Source: Bacillus sp. EB600
GTDB lineage: Bacteria; Bacillota; Bacilli; Bacillales; Cytobacillaceae
Direction of reading: 5' to 3'
Assembly (NCBI RefSeq): GCF_024494385.1
Contig: NZ_JAEVLT010000003.1
Coordinates: 62,001 to 126,000, forward strand
DNA: 64,000 nucleotides
The notes beneath the pieces are model-generated. The model was given only the letters and a program-made list of their open reading frames with translations. It was not told the origin of the DNA and did not search any database. Shown here one piece after another: positions 16,700-25,445 of this stretch. Made by a program: the position numbers and the translations under genes. Each line of letters begins with the position of its first letter. Position 1 is the stretch's first letter.

Positions 16700-18716
16700 G
16701 TTTCTCACCCCATTTCCTGATTTTTACCGTACTATCATAAAAGAACGTACTCGATTCCTGTGACTGTTTGCCGTTACACTGAGTGATTAGCTTATTTATC
16801 GGGTTACTGCCGGCTTGGGCAGTAAGGACGACATTAGTTGGTAACGACGGGTTGATTTTTGCAGTACCAACAATCGATCCCTCCTCATTAAAAATCTCAA
16901 TCTTCATATCCTCAGTAATGTGCTGGTCATTTGCAGCTGCTGGTGAAAGCTCGATGATATCCTCCATTTGTCCTTGATTTAGCCATGGGATCATTTCATA
17001 TTGCGAATGAATTTTCAACAAGGATTGTGGTGTTAATAATTTATACGTAAATGGTTTTAGCCGTACTTCGGTTTGGGTCAGTTCTTCATTTTGCTGGATG
17101 ATGATCTGATCGAATGGCTCCAGCGTAAACTTATCATGAATCGACTGGGGAGCTGCTGCTTGTTTAATGTGAGGCCCCGCTAGCAAATCCTCATAGGATT
17201 TTAGTGAATACCGCTCCATGATCTCAGGAGTAAGCTCTGCTTTTATCCAGTCGATCGGCTCTTTTTCAAAGGGAAAGTTTGAAAAAGCAGGTGACAGTTC
17301 ATTTAGTTTCTTTGTTAACTCCCTAGCAATCTGTAAATCACTTTTTGCTTCGTAATAGGGAGGAATGGCTTTTTGGTTGAAAGAGAGCCAATAGTGCCAA
17401 TAGCCGACATGTAAATCCTCTTCTTCAAAATGAGATGCAGCTGGGAGAACAAGATCGGATTGTTCGGCCGTTTTCGTTAAATAAAGATCGACGGTCACAA
17501 TCAATTCCAATTGGTTTAACAACTGCTGCCAAGATCTTAAGTCCTGGTCCTGCGTAATGACATTTCTCGAAGCAAACCATAAAAATTCCAACGGCGGGTC
17601 TGTCAAGGAAAGAGCGTTTCTTGGGTAATGACTGAAGTCAATTTCTCGCGATGCTTGAATAGATGGATGGACAGGCCCCTGGTGATTAAGTAAGTTTTGC
17701 GGAAAATGGTCAACGTCAAAATGCATATAGTACAGCCCCCCAAATGGGACACTGAGATTCCCGGTAATTGCAGCAAGGCTGGTTATGGCACTAATGCTGC
17801 TGCTCCCGTGTTCGCTTCGCTGGACACCTAATCCATTCCAAGTCACAGCAGGCTTCCGCTTTTCATAGAATTCAGCAAGCAATTCAATTGCTTCGAGCGG
17901 GGCCCCTGTTCGCTGTGCTATCTCCTTCATGTCTATATTTGTTTGGATAAAATGTTTGTACTCATTCCAGCCAAGCGTTTCCTCCTGAAGAAAGTGATCC
18001 GCAACATTTCCCTTGTCAATAAGCAGCTTGGCGACGCCATATGCGAGCCATGCATCCGTTCCGGGCTTTATTTGGATATAGACATCGGCTTTTTCCGCTG
18101 TTCTTGTAAAAATCGGATCAATGACAACGAGTTTAGCCCCGTTTCTTCTTGCCTCATAAAGATATTTCATTTGGTGGACATTGGTTACCGCAGGATTTGC
18201 TCCCCAGATGACAATCAGGCTTGCATGTGCCATATCCTCGGGGATGGAGCTGAAGTCGCGGCCAAATGACCGATTGATGGCAAGTTTACCTGATAAAGCA
18301 CACGGATTGCCAACTGGTTTTGTATGCGGTCCAATACTATTGAACATCCCCTCCACCGCATAATGGAGGATCCCGAGATTACCTGAAAATTTGTTGTAGC
18401 CGCAGGAGAGATTTGAGCCATAGCGTTGATTCAGTTCGATTATTTTTTCGGCAATGACCGAGTAAGCTTCATCCCAGGAGATTCTTTTCCAGTTGCCTGA
18501 ACCTCTTGGTGTCTGCAGCATTGGATACTTCAGTCGCTTCGGATTATAAACAAATTGGGTGTATGCATAGCCCTTGGCGCACAGCCTGCCCTTTGTATAA
18601 CCATGCTTCGGGTCCCCGGTCACTTTGGTCAGGCGGTCATTTTTGACATAGGATAAGATGCCGCAGGTGCCGAAACAATTTCGGGGACAAGTATTACGAT
18701 AAATTCCATCCTTCAT
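16692..18716 (-). CDS. Molybdopterin-dependent oxidoreductase, cytoplasmic, DMSO reductase superfamily
   Basis: A 674-residue catalytic subunit without a Tat signal. Cys10, Cys14, Cys18 and Cys46 (CPRNCFGTC ... GRLC) bind a [4Fe-4S] cluster; ISWDEA, WGANPAVTNVH and IDPIFTRTAEKADVYIQIKPGTD are bis-MGD-binding motifs, and NPCALSG offers a plausible Cys Mo ligand (inferred from position). ATG 18716 has AAGGTGG upstream. It sits 10-20 bases after the PucR-type regulator gene and overlaps the ferredoxin gene. The reaction is unknown; PucR linkage hints at catabolism of a purine-like or other heterocyclic compound, only as a suggestion. Confidence 0.85.
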   Translation of the reverse strand: MKDGIYRNTCPRNCFGTCGILSYVKNDRLTKVTGDPKHGYTKGRLCAKGYAYTQFVYNPKRLKYPMLQTPRGSGNWKRISWDEAYSVIAEKIIELNQRYGSNLSCGYNKFSGNLGILHYAVEGMFNSIGPHTKPVGNPCALSGKLAINRSFGRDFSSIPEDMAHASLIVIWGANPAVTNVHQMKYLYEARRNGAKLVVIDPIFTRTAEKADVYIQIKPGTDAWLAYGVAKLLIDKGNVADHFLQEETLGWNEYKHFIQTNIDMKEIAQRTGAPLEAIELLAEFYEKRKPAVTWNGLGVQRSEHGSSSISAITSLAAITGNLSVPFGGLYYMHFDVDHFPQNLLNHQGPVHPSIQASREIDFSHYPRNALSLTDPPLEFLWFASRNVITQDQDLRSWQQLLNQLELIVTVDLYLTKTAEQSDLVLPAASHFEEEDLHVGYWHYWLSFNQKAIPPYYEAKSDLQIARELTKKLNELSPAFSNFPFEKEPIDWIKAELTPEIMERYSLKSYEDLLAGPHIKQAAAPQSIHDKFTLEPFDQIIIQQNEELTQTEVRLKPFTYKLLTPQSLLKIHSQYEMIPWLNQGQMEDIIELSPAAANDQHITEDMKIEIFNEEGSIVGTAKINPSLPTNVVLTAQAGSNPINKLITQCNGKQSQESSTFFYDSTVKIRKWGEKRV

Positions 18717-18734
18717 CCTAACCACCTTCGTTCT

Positions 18735-19946
18735 TCATAATTTCCTTAATAGTTTAATTTTGAAAGCAGCGGTTATATTTAAACGCTCATTTATATCATC
18801 AAATTTCACATTAAGGATTTCTTCCATCCTTTTAACACGATACCGCAGTGTATTGCGGTGGAGAAATAAGGCATTCGCGGTTTTCCCCATATCAAATTGA
18901 TTGGCGTTAAGCGCATCAAGTGTTTCAAGCAGATTTCCTTCATGGTCAGCATCATAGTCGATCAGAGCACCAAGAGTGTGATCAAAATACTCCCTGAGAT
19001 CCTGCAGGTCATGTTTATATAAAATTCGCTCTAAGCCTAGATCGGTGAAAAATGGTGTTGGCATTTTGAGGAGGATACCTAATTCAAAGGCCACTTTTGC
19101 TTCTTGATAGCTGCGAAAAAGCTCGGCAGGGTTACTGTAGATTTTCCCCATTCCGCAAGCAATGTCTGGCTTCAGCTCAATTTTTTTCGCTTGGGAAAGG
19201 ATATAATTCGCAAAACTCTCTAGTTGAAGTTTAAATTGACCAACGTCAGCGGTATGCTGCGGAATCAGGGTAATAATCTGGGCTTGTTTGGCCATTGTAA
19301 TCGGGTTTAGCTGATGGTGAATAAGTTCTTTTTCAACAAGCTGCAAGAGGATGTTGACAGGGTTCTGATCCGTGAAAAAGTGATCGTATTCAATAAAGGA
19401 AAACACCATGATCATATAAGGAACAGTAAAATCCCAGCCCCAAATTAAGCCGTAGTCGATGATATCGTCCTTTTTTTTGATATTTCCATAAAGCAAATCA
19501 AACAGAAAGGCATCTTTAAACTTGCCCTTTTCTTGCTTTATTTCAACCTTTTTCTGAATTTGCAGAGCACATAGAGAAGCGCTAAATTGAAGGATTTGTT
19601 CATAAACAGAGGCGCCAAGCAGGTCCCTGTCACTGACTACTATAAGAAAACCCATCTGTTTATGATTGAGATCAATTGAGCTGGCAAGACCATTTTTCAG
19701 CGAATCAAGCGTCGAAATCTGACAAGCAAAAAGAGAATGGCTTTCCTCGTCTCTGCTTGGGATCACGACGATTTCAGCCATATCTGTGTGCACCATTGAG
19801 CATGAAATCGGTTGATAAAAGGGGTCAGTGACGAGAACAGGACAGGACAAGAAAGCGGAGAGCTTACGAACAATCTGATCAACACCTTTGCTTGATTCAG
19901 TCAGCAGTTCTTGGACAAAATTGGGAATGGCAAGCTGTTTGTTCAT
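18735..19946 (-). CDS. PucR/CdaR-family transcriptional regulator
   Basis: A 403-residue regulator. The C-terminal 65 residues (LLETLDALNANQFDMGKTANALFLHRNTLRYRVKRMEEIL, in segments) are the PucR-type helix-turn-helix; upstream is a GGDEF-like CdaR domain (about 165-310) and an N-terminal PucR/GAF-like sensory region. AAGGGAG precedes the ATG. It is first gene of a three-gene minus-strand operon with the molybdoenzyme and its ferredoxin and is divergent from the radical SAM operon, so it likely controls one or both through the 19947-20205 region. Confidence 0.85.
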   Translation of the reverse strand: MNKQLAIPNFVQELLTESSKGVDQIVRKLSAFLSCPVLVTDPFYQPISCSMVHTDMAEIVVIPSRDEESHSLFACQISTLDSLKNGLASSIDLNHKQMGFLIVVSDRDLLGASVYEQILQFSASLCALQIQKKVEIKQEKGKFKDAFLFDLLYGNIKKKDDIIDYGLIWGWDFTVPYMIMVFSFIEYDHFFTDQNPVNILLQLVEKELIHHQLNPITMAKQAQIITLIPQHTADVGQFKLQLESFANYILSQAKKIELKPDIACGMGKIYSNPAELFRSYQEAKVAFELGILLKMPTPFFTDLGLERILYKHDLQDLREYFDHTLGALIDYDADHEGNLLETLDALNANQFDMGKTANALFLHRNTLRYRVKRMEEILNVKFDDINERLNITAAFKIKLLRKL

Positions 19947-20134
19947 TATGTCTGCTCCCTTCTACTAAAAAATCTAGTATACCTTCATCATATAGTAGTC
20001 TGTTAAATGGAACAATGAATGTCACAGAATCGTAAATTCCTTTCGTCACCGCGCACAAAAAACCTGCTGATTATTCGTGTAGCGGGGCCATACCCTCAGA
20101 GAATCAAAAAAACTATAATGAACGCATCAGGAAA

Positions 20135-20150
20135 TGTGAATCAGTTCACA
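20135..20150. promoter_or_regulatory. FNR/CRP-type box
   Basis: TGTGAATCAGTTCACA is a perfect TGTGA-N6-TCACA palindrome, the Bacillus Fnr consensus. It lies 56 bases upstream of ATG 20206 in the divergent control region and suggests anaerobic induction. A TATAAT occurs at 20114-20119, upstream of the box, so the promoter actually used is uncertain. Confidence 0.65.
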
Positions 20151-20154
20151 AAAC

Positions 20155-20178
20155 GAATCATGTTCGGAATCATGTTCG
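20155..20178. promoter_or_regulatory. Tandem 12-bp direct repeat, candidate operator
   Basis: GAATCATGTTCG occurs twice without a gap (20155-20166, 20167-20178). Each unit with the preceding C contains CGAA-N5-TTCG. Position between FNR box and start codon suits an operator, possibly for the divergent PucR-type regulator. Confidence 0.45.
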
Positions 20179-20205
20179 AAAAATAGCCAACAAAGGGTGT
20201 TCGTT

Positions 20206-21522
20206 ATGATCGCAAAGCTAACAAAAGACAAATTACGGACGTTTCAAAATAAAGCACTTGTTCAATATGGAAATATTTATACAGATATCGAGAATGCAAC
20301 TATAGAGCAGATAGAGTCCTTCGGTTTGCCGCTATCAAGGCGGAGGCACCATGTTCTTCAGCAAACCGAGCAACTGAGGGCTAAGGGGGCGATCTTTCGA
20401 AATAATGACAAAAGTATCCTCTCAAACGGAAGAATTTCAAGTGCATGTGAGGCTTGTAGGACAGGGACGGGAAGCTATACAACCTTTGTTTCATTGAAAT
20501 GCCACCGAGATTGCTATTTTTGTTTTAACAAAAACCAGGATGAATACAACTTCTACTTACAAAATAAGAAAAATGTAAATCAAGATTTACAGAGTTTAGT
20601 AGACCAGGGTGTTAAATTGACGCATCTTGGCTTAACGGGTGGGGAGCCGTTGTTGCATCCGGCAGAAACACTTGCTTTTTTCCGGTTGGCAGATGAACTG
20701 GTGCCGGATGCCCATACAAGATTATATACAGCTGGTGACTTGATTAATGAAGACATTTTGCAAGGGTTAAAGGATGCTCACGTAAATGAGCTTCGTTTTA
20801 GTATCAAAATGGAGGACACCATTCAAAAAAGAAACTATATTTTACAAAAAATCGCCCTTGCTAAGCAATATATCGCTGATGTGCTTGTCGAGATGCCAGT
20901 TATTCCCGGGACCGGCGAGGATATGAAGGAGCTGTTGCCCGAGCTCGACAAGCTTAACGTATTTGGCATTAATTTATTGGAGTTTTGTTTTCCGCTTGGG
21001 AACGCGAGTGCATTTAAAGAAAAGAACTTGAATCTGAAAAACCCGCCATATGATGTGTATTACAACTTTTGGTATGCTGGCGGTTTGGCAGTAGCTGGAA
21101 GCGCAGAACTCTGCTTAGAGCTTGTCGACTTTGCCATCGACAAAAAGCTCAAGCTTGGTGTTCATTTTTGCTCTTTAGAGAACAAATTTACCGGGCAAAT
21201 TTATCAACAAAACCATGATCAGGCTTTGGATGAAACTTTCATTTTTTCAGTAAAGGATTACTATTTTAAAACTGCCAAGGTGTTTGGGAAGGAGCGGGGA
21301 ACAGTTAAGAAAATATTAGAAAAACACCATGAGCCGTTCACTATTAATAATGATTACCAATTTCTTCAATTTCCGATTCAATCAATTAAATTATTGAAAA
21401 ATCGGGATTTGGATATTGTTATTTCATCCAATGTCGTTGAGATGGAACAAAATCAGCAGGTGATTAGGGAAGTAAAGCTTGAATGGACGACACCTAAAAT
21501 GTTTGAAATGCTTGAGATTTAA
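20206..21522 (+). CDS. Radical SAM protein in molybdoenzyme operon
   Basis: A 438-residue radical SAM enzyme. ATG 20206 has AAAGGG eight bases upstream; GTG 20197 overlaps that site. The cluster motif is CHRDCYFC (Cx3Cx2C), preceded by a CEAC pair about 23 residues earlier; LTGGEPLLHP is the SAM-binding GGE motif. The N-terminal 80 residues are a separate helical region and a late HFCSLENKFTG holds another Cys. I cannot assign a subfamily. It is the first gene of the operon torD-dmsABC-tatA (27-bp gap to torD), so a maturation role for the molybdoenzyme, or processing of its substrate, is inferred. The second copy of the operon lacks it. Confidence 0.8.
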   Translation: MIAKLTKDKLRTFQNKALVQYGNIYTDIENATIEQIESFGLPLSRRRHHVLQQTEQLRAKGAIFRNNDKSILSNGRISSACEACRTGTGSYTTFVSLKCHRDCYFCFNKNQDEYNFYLQNKKNVNQDLQSLVDQGVKLTHLGLTGGEPLLHPAETLAFFRLADELVPDAHTRLYTAGDLINEDILQGLKDAHVNELRFSIKMEDTIQKRNYILQKIALAKQYIADVLVEMPVIPGTGEDMKELLPELDKLNVFGINLLEFCFPLGNASAFKEKNLNLKNPPYDVYYNFWYAGGLAVAGSAELCLELVDFAIDKKLKLGVHFCSLENKFTGQIYQQNHDQALDETFIFSVKDYYFKTAKVFGKERGTVKKILEKHHEPFTINNDYQFLQFPIQSIKLLKNRDLDIVISSNVVEMEQNQQVIREVKLEWTTPKMFEMLEI

Positions 21523-21549
21523 GTTCATTCGTAGAAAAGGAGTGATCGT

Positions 21550-22266
21550 ATGGAGCTAGTAACGAAGTCCCTTTCGTTTAAAGAGATTGAGAATGTTTTA
21601 TATGCAAGGCAATTTGCCTTTGACATCCTAAGAAGGTTTTTTGTCGAAGAACCTTCCAAAGAGTATTTAAAACAATTTGTTCAAAAAAATATGATTCATT
21701 TATTCCCTTTTAAAGATGATTCTCCTGAAATACAAGCGGGGGTCAATGATATTAATGCCTTTTTAGCAACACATGATGTTGTCAATATTGAACGACATTA
21801 TCAAGATTTACATTGGGATTATACTAGGATGTTTATTGGGCCTTTTTCGTTGTCAACTCCTCCCTGGGAATCCTCTTACGTGAGGAAGGACGGACTTTTA
21901 TTTCAAGGCACGACGATGGAAGTTCGCAAGCTTTATGAAAAATATGGGATCTTCGTTCGGGACTTTAACATTGAGGCAGATGATCATTTCGGGCTCGAGC
22001 TCGACTTTATTTATCACTTAAATGAGCTTTGTCTGCAAATTTGTGAATCTAATCAGGAAGCAGACTTTGATAAAATAACCCAATTACTAATGGAACAAAG
22101 TAAATTTCTGAAGGAGCACCTTTTGCAATTTGTTCCACAGCTTTGTAATGGAATCATCAGTGAAGCCAATACTAGCTTTTTTGTTGGCTTGGCAAAAATA
22201 GTACAAAGCTATTTAAAAATTGATTTGGAGGTTCTGAACGAGCTTTTGAATATTGATATTTTATAA
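21550..22266 (+). CDS. TorD/DmsD-family redox enzyme chaperone, copy 1
   Basis: A 238-residue all-helical protein with the TorD-family motif ADDHFGLELDFIYHL near residue 150 and WDYTRMFIGP and PPWESSYVRKD earlier. Such chaperones bind the Tat signal and apo-form of their partner molybdoenzyme, here surely the DmsA-like product whose gene begins 16 bases downstream. AAAGGAG precedes the ATG. Strongly similar to the 27164 gene over its full length except the N-terminal residues. Confidence 0.9.
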   Translation: MELVTKSLSFKEIENVLYARQFAFDILRRFFVEEPSKEYLKQFVQKNMIHLFPFKDDSPEIQAGVNDINAFLATHDVVNIERHYQDLHWDYTRMFIGPFSLSTPPWESSYVRKDGLLFQGTTMEVRKLYEKYGIFVRDFNIEADDHFGLELDFIYHLNELCLQICESNQEADFDKITQLLMEQSKFLKEHLLQFVPQLCNGIISEANTSFFVGLAKIVQSYLKIDLEVLNELLNIDIL

Positions 22267-22281
22267 GAGGAGGCAAATGGA

Positions 22282-24861
22282 ATGATTGATTTAATCAATA
22301 AAATCAAAGATTTCAAAATGACAAGAAGATCATTCATTGGCTGGACATCAGCAATTGCAGCAACTGCTGCGGTCCCAGTCAGCCGAGGATTAGTTGCCAA
22401 AGCCGAAACCAACATTGGGACAAAAGACAGCGAGGGCGAAGGAATTTGGAAAACAGCCGCATGCTGGCATAACTGCGGCAGCCGCTGTTTAAATAAGGTT
22501 TTGGTCAAAGACGGCATGGTCATTCGCCAAAAAACTGATGATACCCATAAAGACAGCCCGGATTTTCCGCAGCAGCGCGGATGCTTGCGCGGGCGTTCAC
22601 AGCGCCGCCAGGTATTCAATGCGGACCGTTTAAAGTATCCAATGAAGCGGAAGCACTGGTCACCGGGCGGGGGAAATAAGGAGCTGCGCGGAAAAGATGA
22701 ATGGGTGCGCATTTCCTGGGATGAAGCCCTTGAACATGTTGCAACTGAAATAAAAAGAATAAGCAAAAAGTATGGGAATGACTCCATTCTTATTACAGGC
22801 GAAAGTGATTCAAACATTAAAAGTGTACTTTCTTCAGTGGGAGGATACAGTGAAAACTATGGCAGTACTTCATGGGGTGCTTGGAGATGGATATGGGAAC
22901 AAATGGGGATCGGAGAGGGTCTGATTGTTAATAGCATCAACGACCGTATCGATTTAAGAAATTCCCAATTGATTGTTCTCTGGGGTGCAAATCCTGCATG
23001 GAGTACGATGGGAAGTGTAACTTACAACTATTTGCAAGCGAAAAAGGCTGGTGCTCGTTTCTTAACAATCAATCCACTTTACACTGATTCTGCCAATGTA
23101 TTTGGAGCAGATTGGGTTCCGATTAGACCGGGAACAGATGATGCTTTAGCATTTGGTATCATGTATACCCTGCTTGATGAAGACAGCCCGGCAAATCCAT
23201 TAGTTAAATGGGATTTCTTAAATAAATACACAATTGGATTTGACGCCGACCATATGCCGGAAGGTGCCGATCCTAAAGATAATTTAAAAGATTATATTCT
23301 GGGAACGTATGATGGTCAGCCCAAAAATCCTGAATGGGCTTATGAAATTTGCGGAGTAGAACCAAGTAAAATTCGTGAGCTTGCCCGTGAAATTGGCGGA
23401 ACAGAGCGAGTCGCTTTATTAACAGGATGGGCACCTGCACGCATTGCGAATGGTGAGGGCTGGGTTCAAGCATTCTCAGCACTGGGAATGATGACGGGCC
23501 ATATGGGAAGTTCAGGTAATATGACAGGTGTCAGTTGCTGGGAATATGCAGGAAATATGGGGCCAATGCTTGTAAAAGCAGGACCAAAAGGCACACCTGC
23601 AGTTAAAAATCCTATTACCAATTTGATAAATGAAAATGAGGTGTGGGACGCAGTTTTAAATGATAAATTCCTACAAAGATATGAAGGCGAAAGACAAGTA
23701 AATATTCAAATGCTTTACCATAACTACAACAATGTATTGCAAACACGAAGTAATATTGCAAAGGGTATTAAAGCACATAAAGAAGTAGAATTTGTCGTTA
23801 CCAATGCATATGCCTTAACGACAAATGCTAAGTATTCTGATATTGTCCTTCCTGTTGCTACTCAATGGGAAACACCAGGAGCAGTTAAGGGGGGAAACCG
23901 CGAAATATTAATTACTTGGTCTAAGATTATTGAGCCGTTATATGAATCAAAATCAGATCAACAAATTGCCGAGGGACTATTAAAGAAATTAGGGAAAGAC
24001 CCTAAAGAAGTATTCCTATTATCTGAGAAACAACAATACTTTAACCAATTAGCAGGAAGTACAGTTGTAAAGGAAAACGGTGTTGAATACGAACCGTTAT
24101 GTACGATTACTGCTAAAGACATTGCGGAATGGGGCGTTCAAGGTAAACCGCAGCAAGGTCGCATCCCGCTAAAGGAATTCGTCGACAGAGGAATTTATCA
24201 AGTACCCAGAAAGCAAGGGGATAACTTTGGCTTTATTGCCTATAAAAATTTTATTGACGATCCTGCCGGCCATCCGGTCTCAAGTGAAAGCGGCAAATTT
24301 GAAATTTATTGCAGAGCCGTAAATGAAATGTCTAAAAAGGCCTACTCAGAAATTGCGCCTATACCAAAATATGAGCCAAAGGTTCATGGTTATGAATCTA
24401 CTTTTAAAGATTGGAAGAATAAGAAAAAAGGCAAATATCCTTTTCAAGTCATTAATCCGCATTATTTAAGACGTTCACATAGTACTTTAGATAATGTTCC
24501 ACAATTGCGTGAGGCATGGCCAAATCCTATTTATATCAGTAGAAAAGATGCTGATGAAATCGGAATTAAAGATGGAGATACAGTTCTTTTCTACAATGAA
24601 TTCGCCAAATCTTTACGTCCGGCAAAGGTTGTTGAAACCATCATGCCAGGTGTTCTCGGACTTCCGCACGGAGCATGGGTAGATATTGATGAGAAGACCG
24701 GCATCGACCGAGCAGGAGCAGATAATTTATTTGTGCCCCACATTCCAAAAGGACTTGGTTCATCCGGATTTAACTCAGCCCGTGTTAATGTTGAAAAATG
24801 GACCGGAGAACCGCTTGAAGAAGATGTGAAGTGGGCGCAGCGTATCATTGATTATAAATAA
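22282..24861 (+). CDS. DmsA-like Tat-exported molybdopterin oxidoreductase, copy 1
   Basis: An 859-residue catalytic subunit of the DMSO reductase superfamily. TRRSFIGW (14-21) is a Tat motif, cleavage near AKA (41). Cys61, Cys65, Cys69 and Cys101 bind [4Fe-4S]; QQRGCLRGRSQRRQVFNADRL in segments and RISWDEA are DmsA/YnfE-like. Ser197 in YGSTSWGA is the probable Mo ligand, by position relative to DmsA. WGANPAWS and INPLYTDSA...RPGTDDA bind cofactor. It faces outside and receives electrons from DmsB/DmsC. Acceptor unknown: DMSO, another S- or N-oxide or an oxyanion. The region around residues 173-215 differs from copy 2, while most else matches. The first 470 bases are visibly more GC-rich than the rest. 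Confidence 0.9.
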   Translation: MIDLINKIKDFKMTRRSFIGWTSAIAATAAVPVSRGLVAKAETNIGTKDSEGEGIWKTAACWHNCGSRCLNKVLVKDGMVIRQKTDDTHKDSPDFPQQRGCLRGRSQRRQVFNADRLKYPMKRKHWSPGGGNKELRGKDEWVRISWDEALEHVATEIKRISKKYGNDSILITGESDSNIKSVLSSVGGYSENYGSTSWGAWRWIWEQMGIGEGLIVNSINDRIDLRNSQLIVLWGANPAWSTMGSVTYNYLQAKKAGARFLTINPLYTDSANVFGADWVPIRPGTDDALAFGIMYTLLDEDSPANPLVKWDFLNKYTIGFDADHMPEGADPKDNLKDYILGTYDGQPKNPEWAYEICGVEPSKIRELAREIGGTERVALLTGWAPARIANGEGWVQAFSALGMMTGHMGSSGNMTGVSCWEYAGNMGPMLVKAGPKGTPAVKNPITNLINENEVWDAVLNDKFLQRYEGERQVNIQMLYHNYNNVLQTRSNIAKGIKAHKEVEFVVTNAYALTTNAKYSDIVLPVATQWETPGAVKGGNREILITWSKIIEPLYESKSDQQIAEGLLKKLGKDPKEVFLLSEKQQYFNQLAGSTVVKENGVEYEPLCTITAKDIAEWGVQGKPQQGRIPLKEFVDRGIYQVPRKQGDNFGFIAYKNFIDDPAGHPVSSESGKFEIYCRAVNEMSKKAYSEIAPIPKYEPKVHGYESTFKDWKNKKKGKYPFQVINPHYLRRSHSTLDNVPQLREAWPNPIYISRKDADEIGIKDGDTVLFYNEFAKSLRPAKVVETIMPGVLGLPHGAWVDIDEKTGIDRAGADNLFVPHIPKGLGSSGFNSARVNVEKWTGEPLEEDVKWAQRIIDYK

Positions 24862-24882
24862 ACAAGAAGGAGGACGTAAATC

Positions 24883-25425
24883 ATGACGCAATTGGGATTT
24901 TATATAAATGTGGCTGAATGTGTCGGCTGTAAAACCTGCACAATTGCATGTAAAGATAAAAATGATTTAGAAGTAGGAAGAAATTTTCGGAGAGTCTATG
25001 ATTTTGTAGAAGGAAGTTTTCCGAAACCGTCAATTTGTCATGTCTCGATTTCTTGTAATCACTGTGATCAGCCTGCTTGTGTGCAAGGCTGTCCTACAGG
25101 TGCTATGCACAAAAGGACTGAAGACGGTGTGGTAGTCGTTGACCAGGATAAATGTGCAGGCTGTAAGTATTGTGTGTGGAACTGTCCTTACGGCGCCCCA
25201 CAATATAATAAGGAAACTGGGAAAATGACGAAATGTGATACATGTCTTGATCTCCGTGAAAACAGGGAAGAGCCGGTATGTGTGACATCTTGTATTATGC
25301 GTGCCATTAAATTTGGCCCAATCGATGAATTACGCAAGAAATATGGTAAAAATGCGGATATTAAAGGTATTCCAAGTTCTTCAATCACCAAACCAAATCT
25401 AGTTATTGGTGTTAAAAATAATTAA
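24883..25425 (+). CDS. DmsB-like four-cluster ferredoxin subunit, copy 1
   Basis: A 180-residue protein with four Cys groups (CVGCKTCTIAC, CNHCDQPACVQGC, CAGCKYCVWNC, CDTCLDLRENREEPVCVTSC). It would carry electrons from the membrane anchor to the DmsA-like subunit and has no signal of its own, being exported with it (piggy-back, as known for Dms). GGAGG precedes the ATG; the gap to the upstream gene is 21 bases. Confidence 0.92.
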   Translation: MTQLGFYINVAECVGCKTCTIACKDKNDLEVGRNFRRVYDFVEGSFPKPSICHVSISCNHCDQPACVQGCPTGAMHKRTEDGVVVVDQDKCAGCKYCVWNCPYGAPQYNKETGKMTKCDTCLDLRENREEPVCVTSCIMRAIKFGPIDELRKKYGKNADIKGIPSSSITKPNLVIGVKNN

Positions 25426-25445
25426 AATGAAAGGGAGGGAATGAC

